From: Bacteroidaceae bacterium
GTDB lineage: Bacteria > Bacteroidota > Bacteroidia > Bacteroidales > Bacteroidaceae
Length of the DNA: 64,000 bases
Direction of reading: 5' to 3'
Assembly (NCBI GenBank): GCA_017453465.1
Contig: JAFTEV010000017.1
Coordinates: 27,606 to 91,605 of the forward strand
Below the pieces are notes generated by a model. It was given only the letters and a program-made list of their open reading frames with translations. It was not told the DNA's origin and searched no databases. Positions 41,164 through 50,153 of this stretch are shown here, in pieces (within the stretch, counting starts at the first letter, position 1; the number at the start of each line of letters is the position of its first letter). Position numbers and translations under genes: made by a program.

Positions 41164-43857
41164 ATGAAGATACTTTTCAGCATAGAATATTATACAAAGT
41201 GGGGCGAGGAAATTCGCATCCAGCCCCGCCTGCTCCTGAAGGACGGCAGCAAACAGATTGCCCAGGAACAGCCATTGAACACAGAGGACGGACGGCTGTG
41301 GAGAGGCGAACTCTCTCTGACGGGCGGAGGTGCCATCGGCATAGAGTATCTGTATGCCATGTACCGCGATGGCGAACTGGTCTGGACTGAATGGGAAACA
41401 GCTCCGCACCGAATCACTTTCGACATCGACTTCGACACCTATATTGTGGATGACAGCTGGCGACCCATCCCCGAAGACCTGCCCCTCTTCTCCAGTGCAT
41501 TCACCGAGTGCATGGGAGCCAAGGAGGAAGGCCGCAGCGATGCCGGCAGTCCGAGACTCTACCCCGTTACCTTGCAGCTCAGAGCCGTAGAGCCACGTCT
41601 GCGCCGAGGCGAATATCTGGCCATCTGCGGCAGTTCGCCCCAGCTGGGCGAATGGCGAGTGGCCCAGCGGATGCACCTCATAGCCCTGCAAGAGTGGGCC
41701 ATCAACATGGATGCCTCGCTGCTCTACAACGAAGTGGAATATAAATATGTGGTCGTCGATGCCCAGGGCAACATCCTGCGCTGGGAAGAAGGCATGAACC
41801 GCACCCTGCGTTCACCAAGGCTGGGCATGAGGCAAATGTGGCTGAAGACCGACAGCCGCCCCGCCCTGAACTATGCCAACTGGAAGGTGGCAGGCGTGGT
41901 CATCCCCGTCTTTTCGCTCCGCACGGGTGGCAGCTTCGGCGTGGGAGACTTTGGCGACCTGAAGGCCCTCATCCAGTGGGCAGTACGCACCAAGATGCAC
42001 GCCATACAGATTCTGCCCGTGAACGACACCATGACGGTGGGCACATGGAAGGATTCCTACCCCTACAATGCCATCAGCATCTACGCCTTCCACCCCGTCT
42101 ATTGCGACCTGCGCGCCCTGCCACGGCTGAACGACAAGCTGGAGATGGAGAAATTCATGATGGCACAGCAGGAGCTTAACGCCCTGCCACAGATGGACTA
42201 CGAGCGGGTAATTGCACAGAAGATGCGCTACCTGCGGCTGGCCTATCAGCAAGAGGGAGAGACCACGTTCCAGACTGCCGACTACCAGCAATTCTTCACC
42301 AGCAACAAAGACTGGCTCGTGCCCTACGCCGCCTTCTGCTATCTGCGTGACACCTATGGCACAGCCAACTTCCCCACATGGCCCAAGCACAGCAAATACA
42401 ACAAGCGAGCCATCGAGCGGATGTGCAGCCCCAAGTCGGCAGAATACAGTGACATAGCCTTCTACTACTACGTGCAGTATCAGCTCCACCTGCAACTGCT
42501 CGATGTGCGCAACACTGCCCGCCAGAACGGAGTCATCATCAAGGGCGACATCCCCATTGGCATCAGCCGCGACAGCGTAGAGGCGTGGACCGACCCACAC
42601 CTCTTCAACCTGGACGAACAGACCGGTGCGCCGCCAGACCCCTTCTCGGCCAATGGCCAAAACTGGGGATTCCCCACCTACAACTGGGAAGCCATGGCCG
42701 AAGAGGGCTACAGCTGGTGGATGCGCCGATTCCAGAAGATGGCACAATACTTCGATGCCTACCGCATTGACCACGTGCTGGGTTTCTTCCGCATCTGGTC
42801 CATCCCCATGCACAGCGTACACGGCTTGCTGGGCCAGTTCTCGCCGTCGCTCCCCATGAGCATTCCCGAAATAGAAAGCTACGGACTGAAATTCCGCCAC
42901 GAACAAATGACTCGTCCCTACATCACCGACGAAATCGTGGGGGAAATCTTCGGCTACCGACGCGAACTCATCACCCTGCTCTACCTTGACCGCCGTCCTG
43001 ATGGCCGCTACGACCTGAAGCCCGAATACGGCAGCCAACGGAAGATTCAGCAAATGTTCGACGGAAAGGAGAGCGAAGACGACATCCTGGTTCGCGACGG
43101 ACTCTACACCCTGGCCTCCAATGTGCTCTTCGTCCCCGACAGGCAATATCCCGACCTCTACCATCCACGCATCATGGCTCACCAGGACTATGTCTTCCGC
43201 TCACTCTCGCTGGGCGAACAGGCGGCCTTCCAGCATCTTCACGACGACTACTACTATCGCCGTCACAACGATTTCTGGTATGAAGGAGCCATGAAGAAAC
43301 TGCCAGCCCTCACCCAGAGCACCCGCATGTTAGTCTGTGCTGAAGACCTCGGCATGGTACCCGCCTGTGTGCCCTGGGTCATAAACCAGCTGCGCATCCT
43401 CAGCCTCGAAATTCAGACCATGCCCAAGCAGGAGGGCCTGCAATTCGGTCTGCTGCAAAACAACCCCTACCGCTCGGTGGCCACCATTGCCACCCACGAC
43501 ATGGCTCCGCTCCGTATGTGGTGGGATGAAGACGAGCAGCGGGCACAAAACTTCTACAACTGGGCCATGCACAACGACGGCCCCGCACCCCACCCCGCTC
43601 CGGGCTGGCTCTGCGAAGACATCGTGGCGCGTCACCTCTTCTCCCCTTCCGTGCTCTGCCTCCTTGCCTGGCAAGACTGGCTCGCCCTGGACGAGCAGCT
43701 ACGTCTGCCCGACCCCAATGCCGAGCGCATCAACATTCCCGCCAACCCACGCCACTACTGGCGTTACCGTATGCACCTCAGCATCGAGCGGCTGCTGGCG
43801 GCAGACGATTTCAACGACAAAGTGGCTGCACTGATTGAAAACTCTGGCAGAGCATAA
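41164..43857 (+). CDS. malQ: 4-alpha-glucanotransferase, DPE2-like (two CBM20 domains plus GH77)
   Basis: The 897-residue cytoplasmic enzyme has two N-terminal starch-binding CBM20-like domains: the first from MKILFSIEYYTKWGEEIRIQ, the second around residues 140-235 with YLAICGSSPQLGEWRVAQRM. A GH77 barrel follows. Catalytic regions are visible: GDIPIGISRDSVEAWTDP, the nucleophile Asp in YFDAYRIDHVLGFFRIW, the acid/base Glu in LVCAEDLGMVPACV and IATHDMAPLRMWW. This layout is that of plant DPE2 and Bacteroidetes MalQ, which transfer glucosyl units from maltose to glycogen-like acceptors. It has its own promoter and leads a tight run of three genes. Confidence 0.93.
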   Translation: MKILFSIEYYTKWGEEIRIQPRLLLKDGSKQIAQEQPLNTEDGRLWRGELSLTGGGAIGIEYLYAMYRDGELVWTEWETAPHRITFDIDFDTYIVDDSWRPIPEDLPLFSSAFTECMGAKEEGRSDAGSPRLYPVTLQLRAVEPRLRRGEYLAICGSSPQLGEWRVAQRMHLIALQEWAINMDASLLYNEVEYKYVVVDAQGNILRWEEGMNRTLRSPRLGMRQMWLKTDSRPALNYANWKVAGVVIPVFSLRTGGSFGVGDFGDLKALIQWAVRTKMHAIQILPVNDTMTVGTWKDSYPYNAISIYAFHPVYCDLRALPRLNDKLEMEKFMMAQQELNALPQMDYERVIAQKMRYLRLAYQQEGETTFQTADYQQFFTSNKDWLVPYAAFCYLRDTYGTANFPTWPKHSKYNKRAIERMCSPKSAEYSDIAFYYYVQYQLHLQLLDVRNTARQNGVIIKGDIPIGISRDSVEAWTDPHLFNLDEQTGAPPDPFSANGQNWGFPTYNWEAMAEEGYSWWMRRFQKMAQYFDAYRIDHVLGFFRIWSIPMHSVHGLLGQFSPSLPMSIPEIESYGLKFRHEQMTRPYITDEIVGEIFGYRRELITLLYLDRRPDGRYDLKPEYGSQRKIQQMFDGKESEDDILVRDGLYTLASNVLFVPDRQYPDLYHPRIMAHQDYVFRSLSLGEQAAFQHLHDDYYYRRHNDFWYEGAMKKLPALTQSTRMLVCAEDLGMVPACVPWVINQLRILSLEIQTMPKQEGLQFGLLQNNPYRSVATIATHDMAPLRMWWDEDEQRAQNFYNWAMHNDGPAPHPAPGWLCEDIVARHLFSPSVLCLLAWQDWLALDEQLRLPDPNAERINIPANPRHYWRYRMHLSIERLLAADDFNDKVAALIENSGRA

Positions 43858-43875
43858 ACCACACACACATTTTCA

Positions 43876-44808
43876 ATGAAGAAACAGAAAACCAGATACA
43901 ACAGGCGGAAGTTTCTGCTGGCCTTCACCGTGGCCATGCTCCTGTTTGCCGCCATACGCCATGTGTTTACCATTCAAGTGCCCATGCTGGCCATGAACGA
44001 CGACAACGAAGCCACCGATGACGACGACATCACAGAAGTCTATGTGGGAAGTCAAGACGACGAATGGTACTCCGAAGCCAACAGCGACGAAGAAACCACA
44101 GAAGAAGAAACTGCTGAAGAAGCCACGGAAGAACTTACAGAAGAAAGCTCCACCGAGGAAGAACCTACAGAAGAACGTCCAGCCGATGATTCGGTGGTGC
44201 CTCCTGTCAACAATAGCATCAGGCAAAATCCACACCGTGTGCAGGGTGTCTATTCCTGGACAGAGTGTTTCCCCGACATCAACGACGTGCAACTCATTGC
44301 CGCACAGAAAAACGGCATCACCCCCGTCAAGAGCCGCCGAGAAATCCAGCAGCTCATCCGTCAGCACAAGCTGGTCAACATCTGCAACTCACCCTACTAC
44401 ACCGTAGATGAACTGACCCACTCCATGCCCTACCTGGTGCCCAAAGCCCAGCACCTGCTCAACACCATCTGCCTCAACTTCATCGACTCGCTCCAGATAA
44501 AGGGGCTTCCCGTCCACCTGCCCATGGTCACCTCTGTGCTCCGTACAGCAGAAGACGTGTCACGGCTGCAAAAGGGCAACGGCAACGCTACTACCCACTC
44601 CTGCCACTGCTACGGCACCACCGTTGATATTACCTACAACCGCTTCGTTCCCCTCGTTGGTTACTACGACCCACACACACCCCTCCTGCGCTACGACCTG
44701 AAGATGAAACAGGTTATGGCCGAAGTGCTCAACGACCTCCGCACTCAGGGACTCTGCTACGTAAAATATGAACGAAAACAAGCCTGCTTCCACCTCACCG
44801 TCAGATAA
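43876..44808 (+). CDS. DUF5715 family protein, membrane-anchored, M15 peptidase-like
   Basis: The 310-residue protein has one N-terminal anchor (KFLLAFTVAMLLFAAIRHVF) and a Glu/Thr-rich linker of about 50 residues (EETTEEETAEEATEEL). The globular domain carries VTSVLRTAEDVSRLQKGNGN followed by ATTHSCHCYGTTVDITYNRF, which resembles the zinc-site pattern SxHxxGxAxD of M15 D-Ala-D-Ala carboxypeptidases; the His and Asp are kept. A role in cell-wall peptide trimming is inference. It starts 18 bp after the glucanotransferase gene and ends 2 bp before the pseudouridine synthase start. Confidence 0.8.
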   Translation: MKKQKTRYNRRKFLLAFTVAMLLFAAIRHVFTIQVPMLAMNDDNEATDDDDITEVYVGSQDDEWYSEANSDEETTEEETAEEATEELTEESSTEEEPTEERPADDSVVPPVNNSIRQNPHRVQGVYSWTECFPDINDVQLIAAQKNGITPVKSRREIQQLIRQHKLVNICNSPYYTVDELTHSMPYLVPKAQHLLNTICLNFIDSLQIKGLPVHLPMVTSVLRTAEDVSRLQKGNGNATTHSCHCYGTTVDITYNRFVPLVGYYDPHTPLLRYDLKMKQVMAEVLNDLRTQGLCYVKYERKQACFHLTVR

Positions 44809-44809
44809 C

Positions 44810-46207
44810 ATGCACCCCCTCCTGCACCCATTGCCCCACGGAACTGAGTGCATACCCTCGCCCCAACAGTTCACCTACCCCTTCCGCTACGAGCCGCACC
44901 CCCTGTGCATGGCCGCTGCAGAAGACATCAAGCCACGATGCCGTGAACTGCTCAGGGCAGAACACGGCGGCAAAATGTTCGGTGTGCTCATCGTGGAGCA
45001 AGACGGCAAACGCTACTATTTGGCTGCTTTCTCCGGGCTGCTGGCTGGCTCCTATCTGCAAGACGGATTTGTCCCCCCGGTCTATAATTTGCAGAACCCC
45101 AGCGGACACTTCAAACAAGAAGAAGCCCAGATTACAGCCATCAACCACCGCATCCAGCAAGGCGAAGACACCCCAGCCCTCCGCACCGAGCGCAAAACTC
45201 GCTCCATTGCCCTGCAACGCTGGCTCTTCGCCCAGTTCAACCTGCTCAACGCACAGGGCACAGCGCAGAACCTGCTCGACATCTTCCAAAACCAGCCCCG
45301 CATCCTCACCCCAGAAGAATATTTCCACAAGGCAGAAGCCCCCTCCACCGCCATCAAAGTTCCCTCAGGAGCGGGCGAATGTTGTGCCCCCAAACTGCTG
45401 CAATACGCCTACCAGCACAACCTACGTCCCCTCTGCATGGCAGAATTTTGGCTCGGCCCATCACCGAAGGACGAACTCCGCACCGACGGCAACTACTACC
45501 CGGCCTGTCAGTCCAAGTGCAAACCCATCCTCGCCCACATGCTCCAAGGGCTGCAAGTAGAAGAAAACCCCATGCTCAGCCGCAGCAGAGCCGTAGCAGC
45601 CCAGGTGGAATACATCTACGAAGACCCCGACATCCTCGTTGTCTATAAACCCGCTGGCCTACTCTCCACCCCCGGCAAAGACGACGTGCCCTCGCTGCTC
45701 GACATTGTCCGCCAGCAGCATCCCCAAGCCATCAACGTGCACCGTCTCGACATGGACACCTCTGGCCTCCTCCTCTTTGCTCAGAACGAAGCGGCCTACA
45801 AAAATCTGCAACAACAATTCTATCGGCAAACGGTAAAAAAAGAATACATCGCCCTGCTCAGCGGCACACCGTCCCCCAGCCTGCCCACCGAAGGCACCAT
45901 CACCCTGCCACTCTTGCCCAATCCCCTCGACCGTCCCCGCCAAGTCGTCAACCGTCAGCATGGCAAACACGCCGTCACCCACTACCAAATGCTCGACACA
46001 AACCGTGTCCTCTTCCTCCCCCAGACAGGGCGCACCCATCAACTCCGTGTACACGCAGCCCACCCCGACGGCCTCGGCACCCCCATCCTGGGCGACCCCC
46101 TCTACGGCACACCCGCCGACCGCCTCTACCTCCACGCCCAAAGCCTCACATTCGTCCACCCCCGCACCGGCACGACAATGACATTCCGCAAGTCCCCCGA
46201 CTTCTAA
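44810..46207 (+). CDS. RluA family pseudouridine synthase with N-terminal extension
   Basis: The start at 44810, immediately after the previous stop, gives 465 residues; an earlier in-frame ATG at 44768 would overlap the DUF5715 gene by 41 bp. The C-terminal 230 residues are the catalytic domain: EYIYEDPDILVVYKPAGLLS, the active-site NVHRLDMDTSGLLLFA with catalytic Asp, and PQTGRTHQLRVHAAH. The first 230 residues form a Bacteroidetes-type extension with cysteines in GAGECCAPKLLQYAY and YYPACQSKCKPI. It modifies uridine in rRNA or tRNA; the target is not deducible. It meets dinB tail to tail with 4 bp overlap. Confidence 0.9.
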   Translation: MHPLLHPLPHGTECIPSPQQFTYPFRYEPHPLCMAAAEDIKPRCRELLRAEHGGKMFGVLIVEQDGKRYYLAAFSGLLAGSYLQDGFVPPVYNLQNPSGHFKQEEAQITAINHRIQQGEDTPALRTERKTRSIALQRWLFAQFNLLNAQGTAQNLLDIFQNQPRILTPEEYFHKAEAPSTAIKVPSGAGECCAPKLLQYAYQHNLRPLCMAEFWLGPSPKDELRTDGNYYPACQSKCKPILAHMLQGLQVEENPMLSRSRAVAAQVEYIYEDPDILVVYKPAGLLSTPGKDDVPSLLDIVRQQHPQAINVHRLDMDTSGLLLFAQNEAAYKNLQQQFYRQTVKKEYIALLSGTPSPSLPTEGTITLPLLPNPLDRPRQVVNRQHGKHAVTHYQMLDTNRVLFLPQTGRTHQLRVHAAHPDGLGTPILGDPLYGTPADRLYLHAQSLTFVHPRTGTTMTFRKSPDF

Positions 46208-47325
46208 CCCCGCTGTCCAGTTCCCTTCCCAAAGTCCAGCTCCAGCTGCTTCCACACCTCATGCTCCTCCCGCGCATGACTCACCGAAAGCCCCAGCAGA
46301 CGGATGGGACGCTCACGCGAATAATCCACCTCCGCCATCAGAGCCTTGCTCGCTGGCAAAATGCACTCCATCGTGTCGAAAGCCTCCGTGCGGCTCGTCT
46401 TCGACCGTGTAATCTGTGTAAAATCAAAAAACTTCACCTTCAACGTCAACGTGTATCCACGGAAGGGATGCGCCTTCAGCCGCCGCAGCAACTCTTCCGC
46501 CAAGTGATACAACTCAATCACCACAGCCGACCTCCTGTAAATATCCCGCTCAAACGTTGTCTCACAGCCCACCGACTTACGCAGCTGCACCGGCTCCACA
46601 GGCCGTTCATCAATGCCACGCGCAAAATTATAATACATCTGCCCCGCCTTTCCGAACTCCCTCGTCAACCCCTCCAGCGACCAGTCACGCAGCTGCCAGC
46701 CACAATAAATACCCATGCGGTGCATATGCTCAGCCGTCACAGCCCCCACACCCCAAAACTTTTCTACCCGCAAAAAAGAGATGAAACGCAACGCCTCTGA
46801 CGGACGTATCACAAACAAGCCGTCAGGCTTCTTCCAGTCCGACGCCACCTTCGCCAGAAACTTACAATACGACACACCCGCCGAAGCCGTCAAATGCAGC
46901 CGTTCCCAAATCTTCGCCCTAATCTCCTGCGCCACCTCCGTAGCCGACACCATCCCCCGTTTGTTCACCGTCACATCCAGAAAAGCCTCGTCCAGCGACA
47001 ACGGCTCAACCACATCAGTATATTCATGGAAAATCGCATGAACCTGCTCCGACACTTCCTTATACTTTTGGTAATCACCAGGCACCACCACCAACTCCGG
47101 ACACAACTCCATGGCACGCCGGGTTGACATCGCCGAGTGTACCCCAAACCTGCGAGCCTCATAGCTCGCCGTAGCCAGCACACCCCTGTCGCTCAGTCCA
47201 CCCACCGCACAGGGCTTGCCCCGCAGTTCAGGACAATCCCGTTGCTCCACGCTCACAAAGAAGCTGTCCATGTCAATATGTATAATTTTTCTTTCCAAAA
47301 CCACACTTCTTTCACAAAAAAACAT
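46204..47325 (-). CDS. dinB: DNA polymerase IV (Y family)
   Basis: The ATG at 47325 gives 373 residues; GTG or TTG codons nearer ERKIIHIDMD are alternatives because Pol IV normally starts close to that motif. Catalytic features are KIIHIDMDSFFVSVEQRDCP at the N-terminus and VEPLSLDEAFLDVT (about residues 98-111), with the metal-binding Asp/Glu. Helix-hairpin-helix elements follow (FWGVGAVTAEHMHRMGIYCG), and a little-finger domain is at the C-terminus. It carries out translesion synthesis. No recognisable SOS box is seen. Confidence 0.93.
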   Translation of the reverse strand: MFFCERSVVLERKIIHIDMDSFFVSVEQRDCPELRGKPCAVGGLSDRGVLATASYEARRFGVHSAMSTRRAMELCPELVVVPGDYQKYKEVSEQVHAIFHEYTDVVEPLSLDEAFLDVTVNKRGMVSATEVAQEIRAKIWERLHLTASAGVSYCKFLAKVASDWKKPDGLFVIRPSEALRFISFLRVEKFWGVGAVTAEHMHRMGIYCGWQLRDWSLEGLTREFGKAGQMYYNFARGIDERPVEPVQLRKSVGCETTFERDIYRRSAVVIELYHLAEELLRRLKAHPFRGYTLTLKVKFFDFTQITRSKTSRTEAFDTMECILPASKALMAEVDYSRERPIRLLGLSVSHAREEHEVWKQLELDFGKGTGQRG

Positions 47326-47377
47326 GCAAATGTCGATAAAAAACAAGCAACTACAAAGAAAAAAGCCGAAAAAATCG

Positions 47378-47385
47378 TACATTTG
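47378..47385 (+). promoter_or_regulatory. -7 box upstream of msrC
   Basis: TACATTTG lies 23 bp upstream of the ATG at 47409, within an A-rich tract. No -33 TTTG is at standard spacing. Confidence 0.5.
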
Positions 47386-47408
47386 CACCCCTAAAAAAAG
47401 AAAAAAAC

Positions 47409-47897
47409 ATGGCTGAAGAACTCATCATCACCGCCACTACCAAGGCAGAACAATACGCCCAGCTGCTACCCCAAATTCAATCGGTCATTGCCGACGAACC
47501 CGACCCCATCGCAAACATGGCCAACACCGCCGCCATGCTCCACCAAGCCTTCCGCTGGTGGTGGGTAGGCTTTTACCGCGTAGCCGATGCCCACACCCTC
47601 GTGCTCGGTCCCTTCCAGGGTCCCCTCGCCTGTACCCGCATCCGCAAAGGTCGCGGCGTATGCGGAACCGCATGGCAGGAAGACCAGACACAAGTCGTCC
47701 CCGATGTTGACCAATTCCCAGGCCACATTGCCTGCTCCAGTGCCTCGCGCAGCGAAATCGTCGTCCCCGTCCACGACACCCACGGCACCGTCGTCGCCGT
47801 GCTCGACATCGACAGCGACCAGCTCAACGCTTTCGACGAGACCGACCGCCACTGGCTGGAACAAATTGCCCAACTCCTAAGGCATGGACACTCCTGA
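47409..47897 (+). CDS. msrC: GAF-domain free methionine-(R)-sulfoxide reductase
   Basis: The 162-residue GAF protein keeps the three catalytic cysteines of the fRMsr family: GPLACTRIRKGRGVCGTAWQ (two) and FPGHIACSSASRSEIVVPVH (one). WWWVGFYRVADAHTLVLGPF and VLDIDSDQLNAFDETD complete the signature. It reduces free methionine-R-sulfoxide in the cytoplasm with thioredoxin. Its 3' end overlaps the first codons of the ComEC-like reading frame by 14 bp. Confidence 0.93.
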   Translation: MAEELIITATTKAEQYAQLLPQIQSVIADEPDPIANMANTAAMLHQAFRWWWVGFYRVADAHTLVLGPFQGPLACTRIRKGRGVCGTAWQEDQTQVVPDVDQFPGHIACSSASRSEIVVPVHDTHGTVVAVLDIDSDQLNAFDETDRHWLEQIAQLLRHGHS

Positions 47898-48027
47898 AAG
47901 CAGACATAACCCGCACCCCACCGACAGCAAGCTGATAGATTGGACACGCTATCCGCTACTTCCTCTGTTCATTCCCTTTCTTTTCGGTATCGGCGGAGGC
48001 TACCTGTGCACGGTGGAATGAGGATGG
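47884..48027 (+). pseudogene. 5' portion of the comEC-like gene cut off by an in-frame TGA
   Basis: From an ATG at 47884, overlapping msrC, the frame encodes 45 residues ending in RYPLLPLFIPFLFGIGGGYL and CTVE, the typical first membrane helix of ComEC. It then meets TGA at 48019-48021. The same frame continues without further stops into the 420-residue ComEC-like frame. A change of TGG (Trp) to TGA would explain it. Confidence 0.7.
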
Positions 48028-49290
48028 ATGCCGCCCCTGAAATGGTTGGTTGTAACTGCGGGTGTCTGCATCTGTTTCAACATTATTTATAATAGTCTGT
48101 TGAGCAGACAGCCTGACAAGTATAAGCCACACATCTTTTATATATTGACTGCGCTTACCTTCTTTTTGTTCGGACTCATCTTGTCGTGCCGAAGTCATCG
48201 CCAGGCTCTGGAACGATATGGGGAAGAATGGAAGTATGAAATCTATAAGAATAATGATTGGCAAAACGAGCGAGCGGCGGAATTGCAACGGTGGTTGCAC
48301 GAGCGGTTTACGGCTGTTCCATCGGAAAAGGATGGATTTTGCTGGCAGAATCATCCTGACGAGTGTGCCGTGGTGGAGGCAATGACAACGGGGTGGCGAC
48401 GCGGACTGACAAAAGAAATAAAACAGACATACAGGATGGCGGGCATCAGCCATGTCTTGGCGTTGTCGGGCTATCATGTAGGGCTTATCTTTCTGGCCTT
48501 GTTGTGGGTGTTCAGATTATTCGGTGGTTCTCTTGCTTGGCGGCGAGCTGGATATGTTTTGATTCTATTTATATTGTGGGGCTATGCGCTGGTGACGGGA
48601 ATGTCGCCTTCCATCGTGAGGGCGACGCTGATGTGCAGTGTGGTCACGCTGCTGAAGTTGCTGGAACGAGATGCTGAACTGATGAATGTTTGCATTGTAG
48701 CGGCATTCTTGATGTTGGCTGCCAATCCGTTACTTATAGGGCATGTGGGTTTTCAGCTTTCGTTTTGCTCCGTTGCGGGTATTGCGCTAATGGGACGATG
48801 GATTCCGTGGAGTTATTTCTTGGGTGGACTGATGGTCTCTTTCGTCTGTACGGTGGCGACGGGGCCGTTGGTAGCTTACCATTTTGGGGCAGTGCCTGTG
48901 TATGGGTTGTTGACGAATGTGTATGCTTCGTTGCTGGTTCCGCCTATTTTGGTGCTTACTGCTGTCTGGTGGCTGCTGGTGGCTGTGGGATGGGTGGTTG
49001 GTGTGTGGATTCTTCCGTTGGCTGGCGGGGTGGCTATGGCTCTGTGCCGGGTAGCCTGGCTGCTGAACAAGATTGCAGAGGGGGTGAGTGGTTTGCCTTT
49101 TGCCACAGTGGAGACGAGGCTGTCGGTAGTGGAAGTTGTGGGGTGGTATGGTGTCATTTTGGCTGCTGTCAGCTTGTGTTACAGAGTGACGGGCAGGAGA
49201 ATCATCGTGTTGCAGGTGTTGCTGATTGGTACTTTATTTTCTACCGTTGCACGAAAAATGGGGTTGGGGTTTGGTTTGTTCGGAGAATAG
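48028..49290 (+). CDS. ComEC/Rec2-like competence channel protein, N-terminally interrupted
   Basis: This frame encodes 420 residues from ATG at 48028, in phase with the 45-residue fragment upstream. The ComEC core is clear: [20 protein letters not shown], then [20 protein letters not shown], then [20 protein letters not shown], with about ten membrane helices. The family transports single-stranded DNA across the inner membrane during natural transformation. Compared with full-length members the OB-fold-like DUF4131 region is nearly absent and no C-terminal metallo-hydrolase domain is present. With the nonsense codon as well, the gene looks reduced or in decay, although restart at 48028 could still give a channel lacking the first helix. 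Confidence 0.75.
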   Translation: MPPLKWLVVTAGVCICFNIIYNSLLSRQPDKYKPHIFYILTALTFFLFGLILSCRSHRQALERYGEEWKYEIYKNNDWQNERAAELQRWLHERFTAVPSEKDGFCWQNHPDECAVVEAMTTGWRRGLTKEIKQTYRMAGISHVLALSGYHVGLIFLALLWVFRLFGGSLAWRRAGYVLILFILWGYALVTGMSPSIVRATLMCSVVTLLKLLERDAELMNVCIVAAFLMLAANPLLIGHVGFQLSFCSVAGIALMGRWIPWSYFLGGLMVSFVCTVATGPLVAYHFGAVPVYGLLTNVYASLLVPPILVLTAVWWLLVAVGWVVGVWILPLAGGVAMALCRVAWLLNKIAEGVSGLPFATVETRLSVVEVVGWYGVILAAVSLCYRVTGRRIIVLQVLLIGTLFSTVARKMGLGFGLFGE

Positions 49291-49301
49291 TCGTAATTTT
49301 G
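49270..49301 (+). promoter_or_regulatory. Promoter of pyrF
   Basis: TTTG at 49270-49273, a 20-bp spacer and TAATTTTG at 49294-49301 match the consensus, 30 bp before the pyrF start. It overlaps the end of the ComEC-like gene. Confidence 0.7.
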
Positions 49302-49331
49302 CAAATTATTTTTTCAGCACATTGTTTAATT

Positions 49332-50153
49332 ATGAAGAAGCAAGAACTTATTCAGCAAATCAGGGAGAAGCGGACGTTTCTCTGTGTGGGTCTGGACACG
49401 GACATCAAGAAAATCCCAGCGCATTTGCTGGCGGAACGTGACCCTGTGTTTTCGTTTAACAAGGCTATCATCGACGCGACGGCTCCTTACTGTGTGGCTT
49501 ACAAGCCGAATTTAGCTTTCTATGAGAGCATGGGCGTGAAGGGCTGGACGGCGTTTGAGGCCACGGTGGAGTATTTGAGGACGAACTACCCGAACCATTT
49601 TGTCATTGCGGACGCAAAGCGGGGTGACATTGGCAACACGAGCGCGATGTATGCCCGCACATTTTTTGAAGAGATGAACCTGGACGCGCTGACGGTGGCT
49701 CCGTACATGGGGGAGGACAGTGTAGTGCCTTTCTTGCAATACCGAGACAAGTGGGTCGTGCTGCTGGCCTTGACAAGCAACAAGGGTAGCCATGATTTCC
49801 AACTGACGGCGGACACGGAAGGGGAAAGGCTCTTCGAGAAAGTGTTGCGCAAGAGTCAAGAATGGGGAAATGACGAGAACATGATGTACGTGGTGGGGGC
49901 GACGCAGGGCAGGATGTTTGAGGCTGTCAGAAGAATTGTGCCTAATCATTTCTTGCTGGTTCCTGGCATCGGTGCTCAGGGCGGAAGCCTGGAGGAGGTT
50001 TGCAAATGGGGCATGAACGGAGATTGCGGCCTGCTGGTGAACAGCAGCCGTGCCATCATCTATGCTGACGGAACAGAGGCTTTTGCCGAGGCTGCGGCAG
50101 GTGAGGCTAAGAAGGTAGCTGAGGAGATGGGGCGGCTGTTGGATAATGCATAA
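49332..50153 (+). CDS. pyrF: Orotidine-5'-phosphate decarboxylase
   Basis: The ATG at 49332 ([20 protein letters not shown]) gives 273 residues, the longer type-2 PyrF found in Bacteroidetes and actinobacteria. The catalytic Lys lies in [20 protein letters not shown] (Asp-Lys pair, about residues 93-112). [18 protein letters not shown] binds the phosphate. It converts OMP to UMP, the last step of pyrimidine synthesis. Its stop overlaps the start of the HD gene (TAATG). Confidence 0.95.
   Translation: MKKQELIQQIREKRTFLCVGLDTDIKKIPAHLLAERDPVFSFNKAIIDATAPYCVAYKPNLAFYESMGVKGWTAFEATVEYLRTNYPNHFVIADAKRGDIGNTSAMYARTFFEEMNLDALTVAPYMGEDSVVPFLQYRDKWVVLLALTSNKGSHDFQLTADTEGERLFEKVLRKSQEWGNDENMMYVVGATQGRMFEAVRRIVPNHFLLVPGIGAQGGSLEEVCKWGMNGDCGLLVNSSRAIIYADGTEAFAEAAAGEAKKVAEEMGRLLDNA

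Noticed and set aside
48019-48021. Selenocysteine or recoded TGA in the ComEC-like gene
   Set aside because: No selenocysteine insertion element or catalytic need is seen, TGA is used as an ordinary stop by other genes here, and a Trp codon is expected at this place.
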